Under the pieces are notes generated by a model. That model saw nothing but the letters and a program-made list of their open reading frames with translations. It was not told the DNA's origin and did not search any database. A DNA stretch of 39,745 nucleotides from JAHEJB01 sp041748175 (GTDB lineage Bacteria > Bacteroidota > Rhodothermia > Rhodothermales > Rubricoccaceae), in contig JBGTDU010000151.1 in assembly GCA_041748175.1 (NCBI GenBank), positions 1 to 39,745 on the forward strand, given 5' to 3'. Below are positions 23,446 to 32,799 of the stretch, in pieces (position 1 is the first letter of the stretch; every line of letters begins with the position of its first letter). A program made the translations under genes and the position numbers.

Positions 23446-25587
23446 TCAGGGAAATGAAGGGTGAGAGTCGGATGCGATGGCCGTTGGCAACTGGTCAAGG
23501 GCGTCGGTGACGATTCCGGCGCTGAGAATTGCAGGAAGTAGAATGGCTTCTCCGTTCGGCGGGTAGAGCACATAAAGGGGAACACCGCTACGCCCAAAAC
23601 TTTCGAGAGCCGCTGTGATGACCGGATCGCGTTGGGTCCAGTCGGCGCGGAAACGGACGACCCCCTTGTCGCGAAAGGCATTCTGAACCGAGGACGAGTT
23701 GAGCGCGATCGCCTTGTTGGCCTGGCACGAGAGACACCACGCGGCGGTGAAGTCGATGAAAACGGGCTGGCCGTCAACGACGAGGCGCGTCACCTCGACC
23801 GGATCGTAATCCCGCCATTCTGAATCGGCGGACCGGGTTGCGTGCGCCTCGGCGGTTTGACGAGCGCCTACACCCGTAGCGACGACCGCCAGAATAAATG
23901 CGACGACGACAACCGTCCATGCAATCCCGCGCTGTTTCGACGAGTTCATCGGAAGCCCCCAACGGCCGAGAACCCAACCGCCCAAGGCGATCGCCGTCAT
24001 CGCCAGAAGAAGGAAAGCGGCGCCGTTGATTCCGGTTTGCAATCCGAACACCCAAACGAGCCAAACCGCAGTGGCAAACAACGGAAAAGCCAGAGCCTGC
24101 TTGAGCGTCTCCATCCACCGCCCGGGCTTCGGCAACCTCTGAATCCATTGCGGAAATAGCGAGAGGAGCACATACGGCGTCGCCATCCCGATACCAAGGA
24201 CGGTGAACACGAGAAGCGAACTTGTCGCCGGTTGTGCCAGAGCGTAGCCCAACGCCGCGCCCATAAACGGCGCGGTGCATGGAGTGGCTACGACGGTTGC
24301 GAGGACGCCGCTCCAGAAGGCACCGCCAAGACCTTGCTTGGTATCGAGTCGCCCACCGAAGCTTGCCAGTCCAAAACCAACCTCGAAGACGCCGACAAGC
24401 ATCAGGCCCAGCGCAAACATCAGCAACGCGAGGCCGCCGATGAGCCACGGGCTCTGAAGCTGGAAGCCCCAACCGAGCTGTTCGCCACCCGCCCGAAGTG
24501 TCAATAACAAGCCGGCAAGCAGCAGAAACGACACGATGACACCGAGCGCAAACATCAACCCGTGGTTGCGGAGCGTGGCCCGACTGTGGTCGCGGCCTTG
24601 CGCGAAGCCGAGAATCTTTATGGATAGGATCGGGAAGACGCACGGCATAAGGTTGAGAATCAACCCGCCGATGAACGCGAAGAGCAGCGCCACGAGAAGC
24701 GACATCGAGGCCGTGTTGCCGGATGATGTAGCGGCCAGCTCTCCTCCTACGGGCGCGACAATCTTGAGCGCGCGATGCGTTCCGTCCCATGTTTCGCCTT
24801 CCGCCAAAACCAGCGCGCCGGTTAGCTGATGAGGAGTCTCCGCCGCAAAGTCTGACGCCACGAAATCCGCAGTGAACGCGTCGCCGTCGCGGACGAACTC
24901 CTGTGGCTCGGCGTGCTGAAGGACGGCTCTTTCATCCGCAAAGAAGAAGGCGTCCGACAAATCAGGAACCGCGCCGCCATCCGAAATCAGTTCCAATCGA
25001 TAGCCGGTTGCTGTTGTCGTTGCGGTGGCGGACAAGCCGACAACATCCGCCGGGAAAGCTTCCCTTGTCGCCGCGAACGCATTTGCCCAGTTCGGATCTG
25101 GCTGAGGCGACGTATGGACGACAGGCAACGTGATGGTCAGCTCTTGCTCGGCGGGCAGGCAGATATCCGCACAAATCAGCCAGACGCCTTTCCCCTCCAG
25201 CGTTACCGACGCGCCTTCGAAATCCGTTGGCAGCGTGATGGTCATCGGCAGAAGCACTTCGTGGCTGTAGCCGTATGACGTGAGCGGCGGCTGCTCGATG
25301 CGCTCGGGGAACGGCCACTGAATCGGTCCGGCTTCCACACCTTCGGCGAGCCTCCATTGCACTTCAGTTGGCATTCCGGCATCGCCCGGGTTGATCCAGT
25401 AGCTGTGCCAGTCCGGCTCCATCGTCATCTTCAAACCGACGTCGAATGCTTCTCCTGGTCGAACCGAAGCGACTTCCGAGATCAACTGCGCGTCGGAGTG
25501 CGGGCTGGGGTCATCGTCTTGCGCCCTCGCCGGAACCACGGCGAGCAATAGCAGCACGGCAACGAAAAGCGAGCGGCGTGGCTTCAT
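23446..25587 (-). CDS. dsbD: Thiol:disulfide interchange protein DsbD (cytoplasm-to-periplasm electron carrier)
   Basis: 713 residues. After a signal peptide (LFVAVLLLLAVVPARA) comes a DsbD N-terminal domain (about 25-270) with the CADICLPAEQEL Cys pair. Then come eight or so membrane segments, with Cys in LILNLMPCVFPI and VATPCTAPFMGAALG typical of the electron-passing core. The C-terminal thioredoxin domain carries FTAAWCLSCQANKA (CxxC). DsbD moves electrons from cytoplasmic thioredoxin to periplasmic partners, here presumably the redoxin gene 22 bp downstream. The frame is open up to 25692, but the ATG at 25587 puts the signal peptide at the N-terminus. Confidence 0.96.
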   Translation of the reverse strand: MKPRRSLFVAVLLLLAVVPARAQDDDPSPHSDAQLISEVASVRPGEAFDVGLKMTMEPDWHSYWINPGDAGMPTEVQWRLAEGVEAGPIQWPFPERIEQPPLTSYGYSHEVLLPMTITLPTDFEGASVTLEGKGVWLICADICLPAEQELTITLPVVHTSPQPDPNWANAFAATREAFPADVVGLSATATTTATGYRLELISDGGAVPDLSDAFFFADERAVLQHAEPQEFVRDGDAFTADFVASDFAAETPHQLTGALVLAEGETWDGTHRALKIVAPVGGELAATSSGNTASMSLLVALLFAFIGGLILNLMPCVFPILSIKILGFAQGRDHSRATLRNHGLMFALGVIVSFLLLAGLLLTLRAGGEQLGWGFQLQSPWLIGGLALLMFALGLMLVGVFEVGFGLASFGGRLDTKQGLGGAFWSGVLATVVATPCTAPFMGAALGYALAQPATSSLLVFTVLGIGMATPYVLLSLFPQWIQRLPKPGRWMETLKQALAFPLFATAVWLVWVFGLQTGINGAAFLLLAMTAIALGGWVLGRWGLPMNSSKQRGIAWTVVVVAFILAVVATGVGARQTAEAHATRSADSEWRDYDPVEVTRLVVDGQPVFIDFTAAWCLSCQANKAIALNSSSVQNAFRDKGVVRFRADWTQRDPVITAALESFGRSGVPLYVLYPPNGEAILLPAILSAGIVTDALDQLPTAIASDSHPSFP

Positions 25588-25689
25588 TTGGACAGGAAAG
25601 GGAGTGCTCAGCACCCGCACATTTTGTTTCCGAGTATCGGCGTCCTGATAGACGATCCTCAGTCGGGCAAGATTCCGCACGAAATGCTG

Positions 25690-25697
25690 CAAATTTA
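25690..25697 (-). promoter_or_regulatory. dsbD: Bacteroidota-type -7 box upstream of dsbD
   Basis: On the minus strand TAAATTTG matches the TAnnTTTG -7 consensus of Bacteroidota sigma factors, about 100 bases before the dsbD start. A TTG lies upstream at a shorter than ideal distance, so only the -7 match supports it. Confidence 0.35.
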
Positions 25698-25787
25698 GCA
25701 GCTACCACGCGTCAACGAACGAAAAGGTGCGCCAGGTTTAGCTATGTGAGAAATTCGCGATGACCCTCCGAACCATGAACGGCCTTC

Positions 25788-28700
25788 GTGTGTGCTACCG
25801 CGGGGCCTACACTCCACTGCCTCGCCAAGCCGACCCGCACCCTGACCCACCGCCTCCTCAATATTCCAGCGTACGCCATTCGTGCTGCGGCGTTTCTGAC
25901 GCTGCTGGTGGCGTTATCCGTGATCATCCTTACAGGGACGCAGTTTGGGAGGGACGCGTTGCGCGATCAAGTGGTTCGGTCGTTCAACAACTCGTTCGAA
26001 GGAAGCCTTGAGATCGGGCGGCTACAGGGAAACGTCCTCCAGGATTTGTTCGCCTCCGATGTACGCCTCCTGGATCCGGAAGGCCTGGAGGTTATGCGCA
26101 TCGACTCCGTGTCGCTGCACCCGCACTGGCGTTCGCTCTTTCGCGGATCGTTCGTGACGGACGAGGCCACGCTAGTCCGCCCGGTGGTCGGCCTCGTGCT
26201 TAATGAGGAGGGCCAATGGAACCTTCTCCGGGCGCTCGCCTCGACGGCTGAAGACGTCGACGACGGCCCATCCGATCCGCTCGATTTTCGTGCCGCCACG
26301 CTAAGAATACTCGACGGAAGGGTTTCGACGACCAACGACGGACCTCTCCCCTCCTCCGTTCAGGCGGGCGACGTGTTCGACTACACGAACACCTCGGTTT
26401 CCGGCCTGAACGCAGAATTGGAGCTCGATTGGCGAGATGACGTGCAGCTTTTCCACGTCGCAAGTTTTAAGGGCAATGTCGACAGAGACGCGCTAGTGAT
26501 TGAATCGCTGGTGGGCAATATTGCCCTAGCGGATGGCAACGTACAGGCCGAAAACCTGAACCTCGTCACATCGCGGTCGCGCCTGCGCGGCACGATCACG
26601 CTGAGCAATGTCGGGGTTGGGCTCGACCATGTAGACGCGAACATCATAGAGAGTCTGATTGCCATAGCCGACATCGCCGCTATTCTTCCATCGTTTCCGC
26701 TGGCCGATGCCGTTGCCTTGCAAGGGCATGTCCACGGGCCGCTGGCTAGTCTCTCTTTAGACAATCTCGTGCTTTCGAGAGGCGAAACAGAAATACTGGC
26801 GGAGGGCACGTTGAACGGCCTGCCCGATTCGATGACTTTCCGGTTGACGACACCAGGTTCGCGGATTCTCGCCGACGACGTTTCGGCTGTTGTACCGTCG
26901 CTTGTACTGCCCGTCGAGGCCGCGCGCCTCGGCCTCGTTCAGATTGAGGGCGAGATTTCCGGTGGTGTGCAGATCGACGGGGGCAGATCGGGAACACGCC
27001 TGGAAGGTGACGTTGCCGTTCTTACGGACGCGGGCAGCGTCGATGGCTTTGCGGAACTGCGGATTGCCCCGGGCGCTCCTCTCCGCTTCGGCGTTGAGAT
27101 GGAAGCCAGCGGCGTCAACCCGGCCGTGATCATGGCCAACGAAGACTGGGCCGGCGATCTGTCAGGAAGGGTGTTCGCCGAGCGCACCGGTACCGACGGA
27201 GGCGCTACCGTCTTCCGGATCGGCCTCGGACCATCGACCTTCGCCGGTCGATCGGCGGATTCGCTCGCAACGGATGGAATATGGCGTGGCCGAACCGTCG
27301 AGGCCGACGTAGCCATTCGACAAGGCTCGAGTCGATTGATCGGCGATTTGTTTGTGGATGCCGACGAATCTGCGCTGAGTTTCGACGGCGAGCTAAGCGC
27401 GTTCAACGTCAACCAGTTGATACCGGACGCACCCTTCACGCGCTTCACCGGGCCACTTTCTGCGGCGTTGGTCGGCACGTCCCTTGCCGGCCTGGAAACC
27501 AACATTGAGGCCGATTTTTCGGAGGCCTGGCTCGAGGTTGACGGTGCCATGCAGGCACTGCCGACGGGGCCCTTCGATCTCGTCATCGCACCTCTCGGCC
27601 TACCCGGGCCACGATTCCGTCTGACGACAGAAATTGTTGAAGCAGAACTGAAAGGACGCCTCGACCTCGAATCCGCCGTCGCGCTGGGCGTGCAATGGGG
27701 CCGCGCGTTCGTCCATACCATTGCGACCGAAATCAACAAACCGCTTCGAAGCCCGGCTACATCGGTTGGACCACGTCAAGGATCTCCGGCACGATTCCGC
27801 TCACCCGAGATGTTTCAGTTGGACGTTCGCGTGATCGACCCTAACGCCCTGCAAGCCTTTGTTCCTGGTGTGCCGCTCTTTGCGCCGGGCACCGACATCG
27901 TCCTGGGCGGCGTGGTAGGAAGCGATTCGATGGCAGTCGAAGTAGCCGCCGCGGGTTCGCAGATAGAGGCAGGGTCGTTGGAGGTAGGCCGCTACGATCT
28001 CGTTGCCGAGGCTCACGGTCTTTTTGCGGACAATCTCAGCGAGTCGCTGTCCATAAGTCTCGATGCCGAAGCGGCGAACCTTCGTATTGCCGGAAGGCGG
28101 TTACTGCAGAGCCGCGTAACTGCGGAGTTTGAACAGGGAGCCGTTTCGTTCCACGCACTGGGAACGGGAGTGTTTGGCCCGAAACAGAACACGCTGGAAG
28201 TCCGGGGCGGCATGGCATTGTTGAATGACCGCAATCGCAACACCATCGACGAACTCCAGGTGCAGACGGTCGGGATCTCGTGGGGAGGCGAGGGCCCGAT
28301 TATCGCCGATCTTTATTCAGACGCCGCCGTTCTGGAACAAGTCCGGCTGTCGCAAACCGACCTCCAGACTGACGAGCGGGTCGAATTGAGCGGCATCCTT
28401 TCAACCGCGCCATCCGATTCCGTATTCGTTGACATCCAGCACGTCGACCTCGGGCGTCTGGCCAAGCTCGGGGGCATTCGACCACTTCGCTCCGATCCAG
28501 GCGGTGAACTGAACGGACGGCTCGCTATTGCCAACCTGCTTCGTCGGCCAGCCGTCTCGGGATCGATCGGCATCCCGAGGCTGATGCTCGGCGATCACAT
28601 TCTTGGCAAACTGGAGATCACGAGCAGCCTGATTCCATCCGGAGACGGTGTGGAAATGGACCTCCATTTAAGCCGCCCGGATTCCACGGTCGCCCTTTCC

Positions 28701-30470
28701 GGCAGCGTCGTTTTGGAGGAGAACGATTTGAGCGTCACGGGCCTCGTTCGCCTTCCCGGGCGCGACGACACGGGCACGCGCGACACGGGCGCGTTCGACC
28801 TCGACCTCGATGTGCGCAAGGCCGATCTCTTTTTCTTGGACCTCATCTTCCCGAAACTGCTTGCCAACACGAATGGCTTCGCCTCTGGTGAGGGCAGCAT
28901 TACCGGCAATTTTTCGTTCCCCGAGTTCAATGCGAACCTGGCGATTGGCCAGGCTCGAACCAGCATTCCCGACTTCGGGCTAGACATTTCCCTCAACGGA
29001 AATGCCCGCGTGGACCGGCGGGGTATTCATCTGAGCGACGTGCAGGTGACTGACAAGGTGGGAGGTGTCGCTCAGGTCGGCGGGAGCGTCCTTTTCAATG
29101 ATTACCGCTTTTTCTCGCTCGACCTTGATGCCGTGCTCCATAACGTCGAGATCATCGACGTGCCATCGTCGACCAATCTCGCATTCTACGGGCACATTCT
29201 GGCGAGCGGCAATGCTTCCATCAGCGGACCGCTAGACAATGTCTTCCTGGAATCAGCCAACGCCATTACTACCGCCGGTAGCGAGATTTTTATCCCCATT
29301 CGCGCCAGCGCGATTGCGGGCGACCGAGGCTTTCTGGTCTTTGCGGATTCGCTGGGGCAAATTCCCGAAGAGGAGGAGCGGACGAACCTTGTTACGGGCA
29401 AGCCCGACAGCGAACGATCGTTCACGGAAGGCCTGGAAATGAGTCTCGACATAACCGCGCCGCCGGGCTCGACCGTCCATCTCGTGTTTGACGAGGCGCG
29501 GGGTGATGTGATCAACGCGCAGGGCAGCGCGGCGCTTCAGCTCGGCATTCGCGAAGGGCGCTTCACGACGTTCGGCACGTTCACGACCTCGGGCGGCGAT
29601 TATCTCTTTACAGCGGGCGACGTCTTCACCCGCCGCTTCGACATCGAACCCGGCGGCCAGCTGATTTGGGACGGCAGCCCGTTGGACGCACAACTCGACC
29701 TGGCCGCTGGTTACCGAACGCGGGCTTCCCTTGCGGGGCTCGGCCTGGCGGGTCTCGACCGCCAACGCGTACCTCTCGTGGTACGAACGGAAATCGGTGG
29801 GCGTCTTTCTGCTCCGCTCGTCGATCTCTCGCTTGAACTTGACGCTGACCAGAGGACGGGAGGCGGAACGTCGGCGGCTGTAGAGGCGCTTCGCCCGATT
29901 CTGAACAACACCGGCAACAGAGCGCTCTATGCGTCGAGCGTTCTGCTCACAGGCACCTTTCTGCTCGCACCGGTCGAGAATCTCTCAGCCGGGGGAAGCG
30001 AAGCCATCACGGGCGCCGCCGACGAGTTGCTGTTCACGTCGCTGTCGCAGCTGGTTGCCAGCCGCGTGAACCTGTTCCTCAGCCACGCGCTGGCCTCCGA
30101 GAACGTCGAGATCCTGTTCGGCCTCCAGCCCGTCGACGCCCTCCAACGCTTCGATCTGACGTACGGCGTGGCTTTGCGGCTCCTCGACGAGCGGCTTGTT
30201 ATTCGTGGCGAAGGCGTCTATCAGCAGTACGAAAACCAGCCATCCGGTGGCGAATTGCAGGGCGAGGTTGCCGTGGAGGTCCGACTGAGCAACTCCGTCT
30301 CGCTCGAAGTCTTCTACCGCCGCGAGAGCGAACTCCTGGGCAGTACTGGCATCGGCGCGCAATACGGCGCTTACGGCGCGGGCATCAATTTCGAAAGGGA
30401 GTTCACGAGTTGGCGGAGCGTACTGAGAGGGATTCTGGGAAGGCGCACGGAAGAGACCGCAGGCGGGTAA
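25788..30470 (+). CDS. tamB: TamB/DUF490 family envelope protein
   Basis: 1560 residues starting at a GTG. One N-terminal membrane anchor (AAFLTLLVALSVIIL, about 34-48) is followed by a very long run of beta-strand repeats. The early part (GRLQGNVLQDLFASDVRLLDPEGLEVMRIDSVSLH) matches the AsmA/TamB entry. The last ~400 residues are the TamB DUF490 domain (GSAALQLGIREGRFTTFGTFTTSGGDYLFTAGDVFTRRFDIEPGGQLIWDG), ending in an aromatic strand, INFEREF. TamB-like proteins form lipid-carrying bridges from inner to outer membrane or help barrel assembly. No TamA/BamA-like gene is adjacent. The start is uncertain by some 30 residues, since an equally plausible start could precede the anchor. Confidence 0.93.
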   Translation: MCATAGPTLHCLAKPTRTLTHRLLNIPAYAIRAAAFLTLLVALSVIILTGTQFGRDALRDQVVRSFNNSFEGSLEIGRLQGNVLQDLFASDVRLLDPEGLEVMRIDSVSLHPHWRSLFRGSFVTDEATLVRPVVGLVLNEEGQWNLLRALASTAEDVDDGPSDPLDFRAATLRILDGRVSTTNDGPLPSSVQAGDVFDYTNTSVSGLNAELELDWRDDVQLFHVASFKGNVDRDALVIESLVGNIALADGNVQAENLNLVTSRSRLRGTITLSNVGVGLDHVDANIIESLIAIADIAAILPSFPLADAVALQGHVHGPLASLSLDNLVLSRGETEILAEGTLNGLPDSMTFRLTTPGSRILADDVSAVVPSLVLPVEAARLGLVQIEGEISGGVQIDGGRSGTRLEGDVAVLTDAGSVDGFAELRIAPGAPLRFGVEMEASGVNPAVIMANEDWAGDLSGRVFAERTGTDGGATVFRIGLGPSTFAGRSADSLATDGIWRGRTVEADVAIRQGSSRLIGDLFVDADESALSFDGELSAFNVNQLIPDAPFTRFTGPLSAALVGTSLAGLETNIEADFSEAWLEVDGAMQALPTGPFDLVIAPLGLPGPRFRLTTEIVEAELKGRLDLESAVALGVQWGRAFVHTIATEINKPLRSPATSVGPRQGSPARFRSPEMFQLDVRVIDPNALQAFVPGVPLFAPGTDIVLGGVVGSDSMAVEVAAAGSQIEAGSLEVGRYDLVAEAHGLFADNLSESLSISLDAEAANLRIAGRRLLQSRVTAEFEQGAVSFHALGTGVFGPKQNTLEVRGGMALLNDRNRNTIDELQVQTVGISWGGEGPIIADLYSDAAVLEQVRLSQTDLQTDERVELSGILSTAPSDSVFVDIQHVDLGRLAKLGGIRPLRSDPGGELNGRLAIANLLRRPAVSGSIGIPRLMLGDHILGKLEITSSLIPSGDGVEMDLHLSRPDSTVALSGSVVLEENDLSVTGLVRLPGRDDTGTRDTGAFDLDLDVRKADLFFLDLIFPKLLANTNGFASGEGSITGNFSFPEFNANLAIGQARTSIPDFGLDISLNGNARVDRRGIHLSDVQVTDKVGGVAQVGGSVLFNDYRFFSLDLDAVLHNVEIIDVPSSTNLAFYGHILASGNASISGPLDNVFLESANAITTAGSEIFIPIRASAIAGDRGFLVFADSLGQIPEEEERTNLVTGKPDSERSFTEGLEMSLDITAPPGSTVHLVFDEARGDVINAQGSAALQLGIREGRFTTFGTFTTSGGDYLFTAGDVFTRRFDIEPGGQLIWDGSPLDAQLDLAAGYRTRASLAGLGLAGLDRQRVPLVVRTEIGGRLSAPLVDLSLELDADQRTGGGTSAAVEALRPILNNTGNRALYASSVLLTGTFLLAPVENLSAGGSEAITGAADELLFTSLSQLVASRVNLFLSHALASENVEILFGLQPVDALQRFDLTYGVALRLLDERLVIRGEGVYQQYENQPSGGELQGEVAVEVRLSNSVSLEVFYRRESELLGSTGIGAQYGAYGAGINFEREFTSWRSVLRGILGRRTEETAGG

Positions 30471-30473
30471 GGG

Positions 30474-30536
30474 CGGATTTTGGGTATCGGATGGCGGATT
30501 TAGGATTTCGGATAGCGGATTTCGGATTTCGGTTGG
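30474..30536. repeat. Heptanucleotide tandem repeat (9 units of CGGATTT type)
   Basis: Directly after the tamB stop, nine consecutive 7-mers follow the pattern CGGATTT with changes, mainly in the last three bases (CGGATGG, AGGATTT, CGGATAG). Unit boundaries stay in register throughout. Confidence 0.85.
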
Positions 30537-30578
30537 CAAATGGCCTAGCACGGATGTCGGATTTCGAACTCCCGGGAT

Positions 30579-30598
30579 CGCGGATCTCCCGATCCGCG
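30579..30598. terminator. Perfect 8-bp hairpin between tamB and the convergent gene
   Basis: CGCGGATC pairs with GATCCGCG around loop TCCC. It lies 109 bp after the tamB stop, in a region of convergent transcription. There is no T run, so it is a weak or factor-dependent terminator at best. Confidence 0.35.
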
Positions 30599-30716
30599 CG
30601 GCGCAACGCGCCGGAGGCACCTCATCGAATATCGGATCTGGGATAGGTGACATGGGATATCGGCGAAGTCGCGACAACCGGAAACATCCCGCTCCCCAGC
30701 TTTCAGCCTCTTCGCC

Positions 30717-30737
30717 TTCACCCTTCACCCTTCAATT
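30717..30737. repeat. Short heptanucleotide repeat (TTCACCC type)
   Basis: Two perfect TTCACCC units and a third degenerate one (TTCAATT) end the small hypothetical gene on the minus strand, and the last unit contributes its stop codon context. Confidence 0.6.
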
Positions 30738-31053
30738 TCGCAAGCGTCTCCGGATCGAGGAGGTCGGCCAAACTGTTGCCCTGCGAGCGCGGCGGACGGT
30801 TGTTGTTTGTCGGACTCGCCTTCATTTTTCCAGGAGATTCCGAGGTGTCGATCGCTCCTTGATTGGGCGGCGGACGGCTCGGCGAGCCATCCCTACCATC
30901 CAGCTTCTCCGGTTTCGGCGTCGACAGGTTGATGGTTTGCTGGACGACCGGGGCAAAGCTTTTGGATCTGTTTCTCCTGATCGCACCTTTTTTTCCTGAG
31001 GAAAAATCGAGAGCGTGACTTCCCGGCGGGTTGGGTCTGTTCTTTTCCGACAT
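30718..31053 (-). CDS. Small hydrophilic protein downstream of mazG
   Basis: 111 residues, highly hydrophilic and low in complexity (many Pro, Ser, Lys, Asn), so probably disordered. Only the C-terminal NSLADLLDPETLAKLKGEG looks like a conserved helix. It begins 41 bp after the mazG stop on the same strand, which suggests co-transcription. There is no signal peptide and no recognised domain. The stop lies in a TTCACCC heptamer repeat, which may have changed the original C-terminus. I do not recognise the family. Confidence 0.55.
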   Translation of the reverse strand: MSEKNRPNPPGSHALDFSSGKKGAIRRNRSKSFAPVVQQTINLSTPKPEKLDGRDGSPSRPPPNQGAIDTSESPGKMKASPTNNNRPPRSQGNSLADLLDPETLAKLKGEG

Positions 31054-31094
31054 TCTTTTCGGTACGTCGACAACGGACTAAAAACTGTTGAGGA

Positions 31095-31928
31095 CTACGG
31101 CGCTCCTTCCAACGCCTTCGCTTCGTCCCAAAGCACGTCCATCTCTTCAAGCGAGGCGCTGTCCGTCGTCCGGCCTAGCATGCTGAGGTGGGCTTCGATG
31201 TGGCGGAACCGCCGCGAGAACTTACCAACGGTTCTACGGAGGGCGTTCTCGGGCACGACGCCTCTGAACCGCGCGTAATTAACGAGGGCAAAGAGAACGT
31301 CGCCAAACTCGTCTTCCAGCGCATCGGGATCGTCATCGCCCAGCGCATGCAACTCACCGATTTCCTCCGCCACTTTTTGCCAGGCACTTTCGGCTTCGGG
31401 GAAATCAAAGCCAACGGCGGCGGCTTTCTCCTGAACGCGTTCGGCGCGGAGAAGCGCAGGCAGTGCTTCGGGCACTCCATCGAGAACGGAGGATTCGCGC
31501 GTGTTTCCGCTGCTGCTGCGCTCCTCTCGTTTGATGGCTTCCCAGTTCCGAAGGACCTCCCCCGAACCGCTCACGACTGCTTCACCAAACACGTGCGGAT
31601 GGCGGCGGACGAGCTTCTCTATCTCGGCCTCCATCACGTCTTTTATCGTGAAGCCACCCTCTGTTTCAGAAATGTGCGCATGGAAAAGCACGTGCAGAAA
31701 AAGGTCGCCGAGTTCTTTCTTGATGGCGTCCGTGTCTCCCTCGTCGATGGCGTGGACGAGTTCAAAAGCTTCCTCAATCGTCAGCTGCTTTACCGAATCG
31801 TGTGTCTGCTCACGGTCCCACGGGCAATCGCGCCGCAAACGCCGGACAATAGCGACGAAGTCGGCGTAGACCTCCGCATGTGCGGCGGCGCGGTCTTCGT
31901 CAGTGAGGTATAGGTCGTCGGTGTTCAC
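31095..31928 (-). CDS. mazG: Nucleoside triphosphate pyrophosphohydrolase MazG
   Basis: 277 residues with the two tandem MazG domains of the full-length enzyme. Domain 1 has CPWDREQTHDSVKQLTIEEAFELVHAI, then ELGDLFLHVLFHAHI. Domain 2 has WQKVAEEIGELHAL, then EDEFGDVLFALVNYARF. The EE..E and E..D residues bind Mg2+. MazG removes non-canonical NTPs and can lower (p)ppGpp. A small gene of unknown function follows after 41 bp. Length and motifs are complete. Confidence 0.97.
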   Translation of the reverse strand: MNTDDLYLTDEDRAAAHAEVYADFVAIVRRLRRDCPWDREQTHDSVKQLTIEEAFELVHAIDEGDTDAIKKELGDLFLHVLFHAHISETEGGFTIKDVMEAEIEKLVRRHPHVFGEAVVSGSGEVLRNWEAIKREERSSSGNTRESSVLDGVPEALPALLRAERVQEKAAAVGFDFPEAESAWQKVAEEIGELHALGDDDPDALEDEFGDVLFALVNYARFRGVVPENALRRTVGKFSRRFRHIEAHLSMLGRTTDSASLEEMDVLWDEAKALEGAP

Positions 31929-31984
31929 TGGATGCGTTACGGGAATTCTGAGGAATGAAAGATAGAGATGGGGTAAAGCCTCAT

Positions 31985-32068
31985 CCGTATTGCGTAATCC
32001 GTATTGCGTAGGGGAATCTCTGACGGCTCATCAATGCCATACGAGTCGCATTACGCATTACGCATCAC
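31985..32068. repeat. Heptanucleotide repeats in inverted orientation upstream of ssb
   Basis: Four 7-mers (CCGTATT, GCGTAAT, CCGTATT, GCGTAGG) run from 31985 to 32012. Three more (GCATTAC, GCATTAC, GCATCAC) run from 32048 to 32068. GCGTAAT is the reverse complement of ATTACGC found in the second block, so the blocks face one another and could fold together. They lie in the 326-bp gap between mazG and ssb. The rest of that gap shows no gene; it should contain the promoters of both divergent neighbours. Confidence 0.8.
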
Positions 32069-32254
32069 AACGCCGGGCTGCGACCCACCGCTGTCACCCG
32101 GAAAAAGTAATTTTCGTGAACGAGGTTATATCTGCCTCTCGCCGGTGTCTATACTGGCAACCGATCCAAAGCCATATGGCGGCGGATCACAAACCCAAGG
32201 TCGGCGGGCGCCTGCCCGACCGATGGACTCACATACATAAACCAGGAGGCCATC

Positions 32255-32710
32255 ATGGCAAGCCGTGGAATCAACAAAGTCATCCTAATTGGCAATCTCG
32301 GCGGAGACCCCGAACTTCGCTACACCGGCGGTGGTACCGCAGTCTGCAACTTCACTGTTGCCACGAACGAGTCCTACAAGGACAAGGACGGCAACATGGT
32401 TGAGAAGACCGAATGGCACCGCGTGGTAGCGTGGGGACGCCTTGCCGAGATTTGCGGCGAGTACCTCAAGAAAGGCCGTCAGGTCTTTATCGAGGGATCG
32501 TTGCAGACCGACAAGTGGGAAGACAAAGACGGCAACACCCGCTACACGACAGAAGTCAAAGCCCGTGAGATGCAAATGCTAGGCTCGCGCGAGGGGGGCG
32601 GCGGCGGCGACTATGAAGAGTCGCAGCAGCCGCAACGCCAAGCGCAGCCTGCCGCACAGGGCGCCGGAGACGGTGCCTCGTTCGGCCCGGACGACGACCT
32701 TCCATTCTAA
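32255..32710 (+). CDS. ssb: Single-stranded DNA-binding protein
   Basis: 151 residues. The OB fold is complete (INKVILIGNLGGDPELRYTGGGTAVCNFTVATNE, WHRVVAWGRLAEICGEYLKKGRQVFIEGSL, TTEVKAREMQMLGSR). A Gly/Gln linker follows, and the acidic tip DDDLPF recruits repair and replication partners. A strong AGGAGG ribosome site lies 5 bases before the ATG (32244-32249). A hairpin terminator follows, and then a CNNM gene. The ssb-CNNM (gldE) order is a familiar Bacteroidota arrangement. Confidence 0.98.
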   Translation: MASRGINKVILIGNLGGDPELRYTGGGTAVCNFTVATNESYKDKDGNMVEKTEWHRVVAWGRLAEICGEYLKKGRQVFIEGSLQTDKWEDKDGNTRYTTEVKAREMQMLGSREGGGGGDYEESQQPQRQAQPAAQGAGDGASFGPDDDLPF

Positions 32711-32730
32711 ATAGCGGATGGATTCTCCAG

Positions 32731-32770
32731 GCGGGGCGGCGATCTTCGGATCGTCGCCCCGCTACGTTTT
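32731..32770 (+). terminator. ssb: Strong hairpin terminator after ssb
   Basis: A 14-bp stem (GCGGGGCGGCGATC with GATCGTCGCCCCGC, one G-T pair) closes on a stable TTCG tetraloop and is followed by TACGTTTT. It lies 20 bp after the ssb stop. Confidence 0.75.
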
Positions 32771-32799
32771 GGCGAAGCCCGCAGAGGTATATTTGTCCA

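Noticed and set aside
23774..24790. 338-codon minus-strand frame inside dsbD
   Set aside because: Same strand but different frame from dsbD; Arg-rich with no domain, and dsbD motifs are continuous in the other frame.
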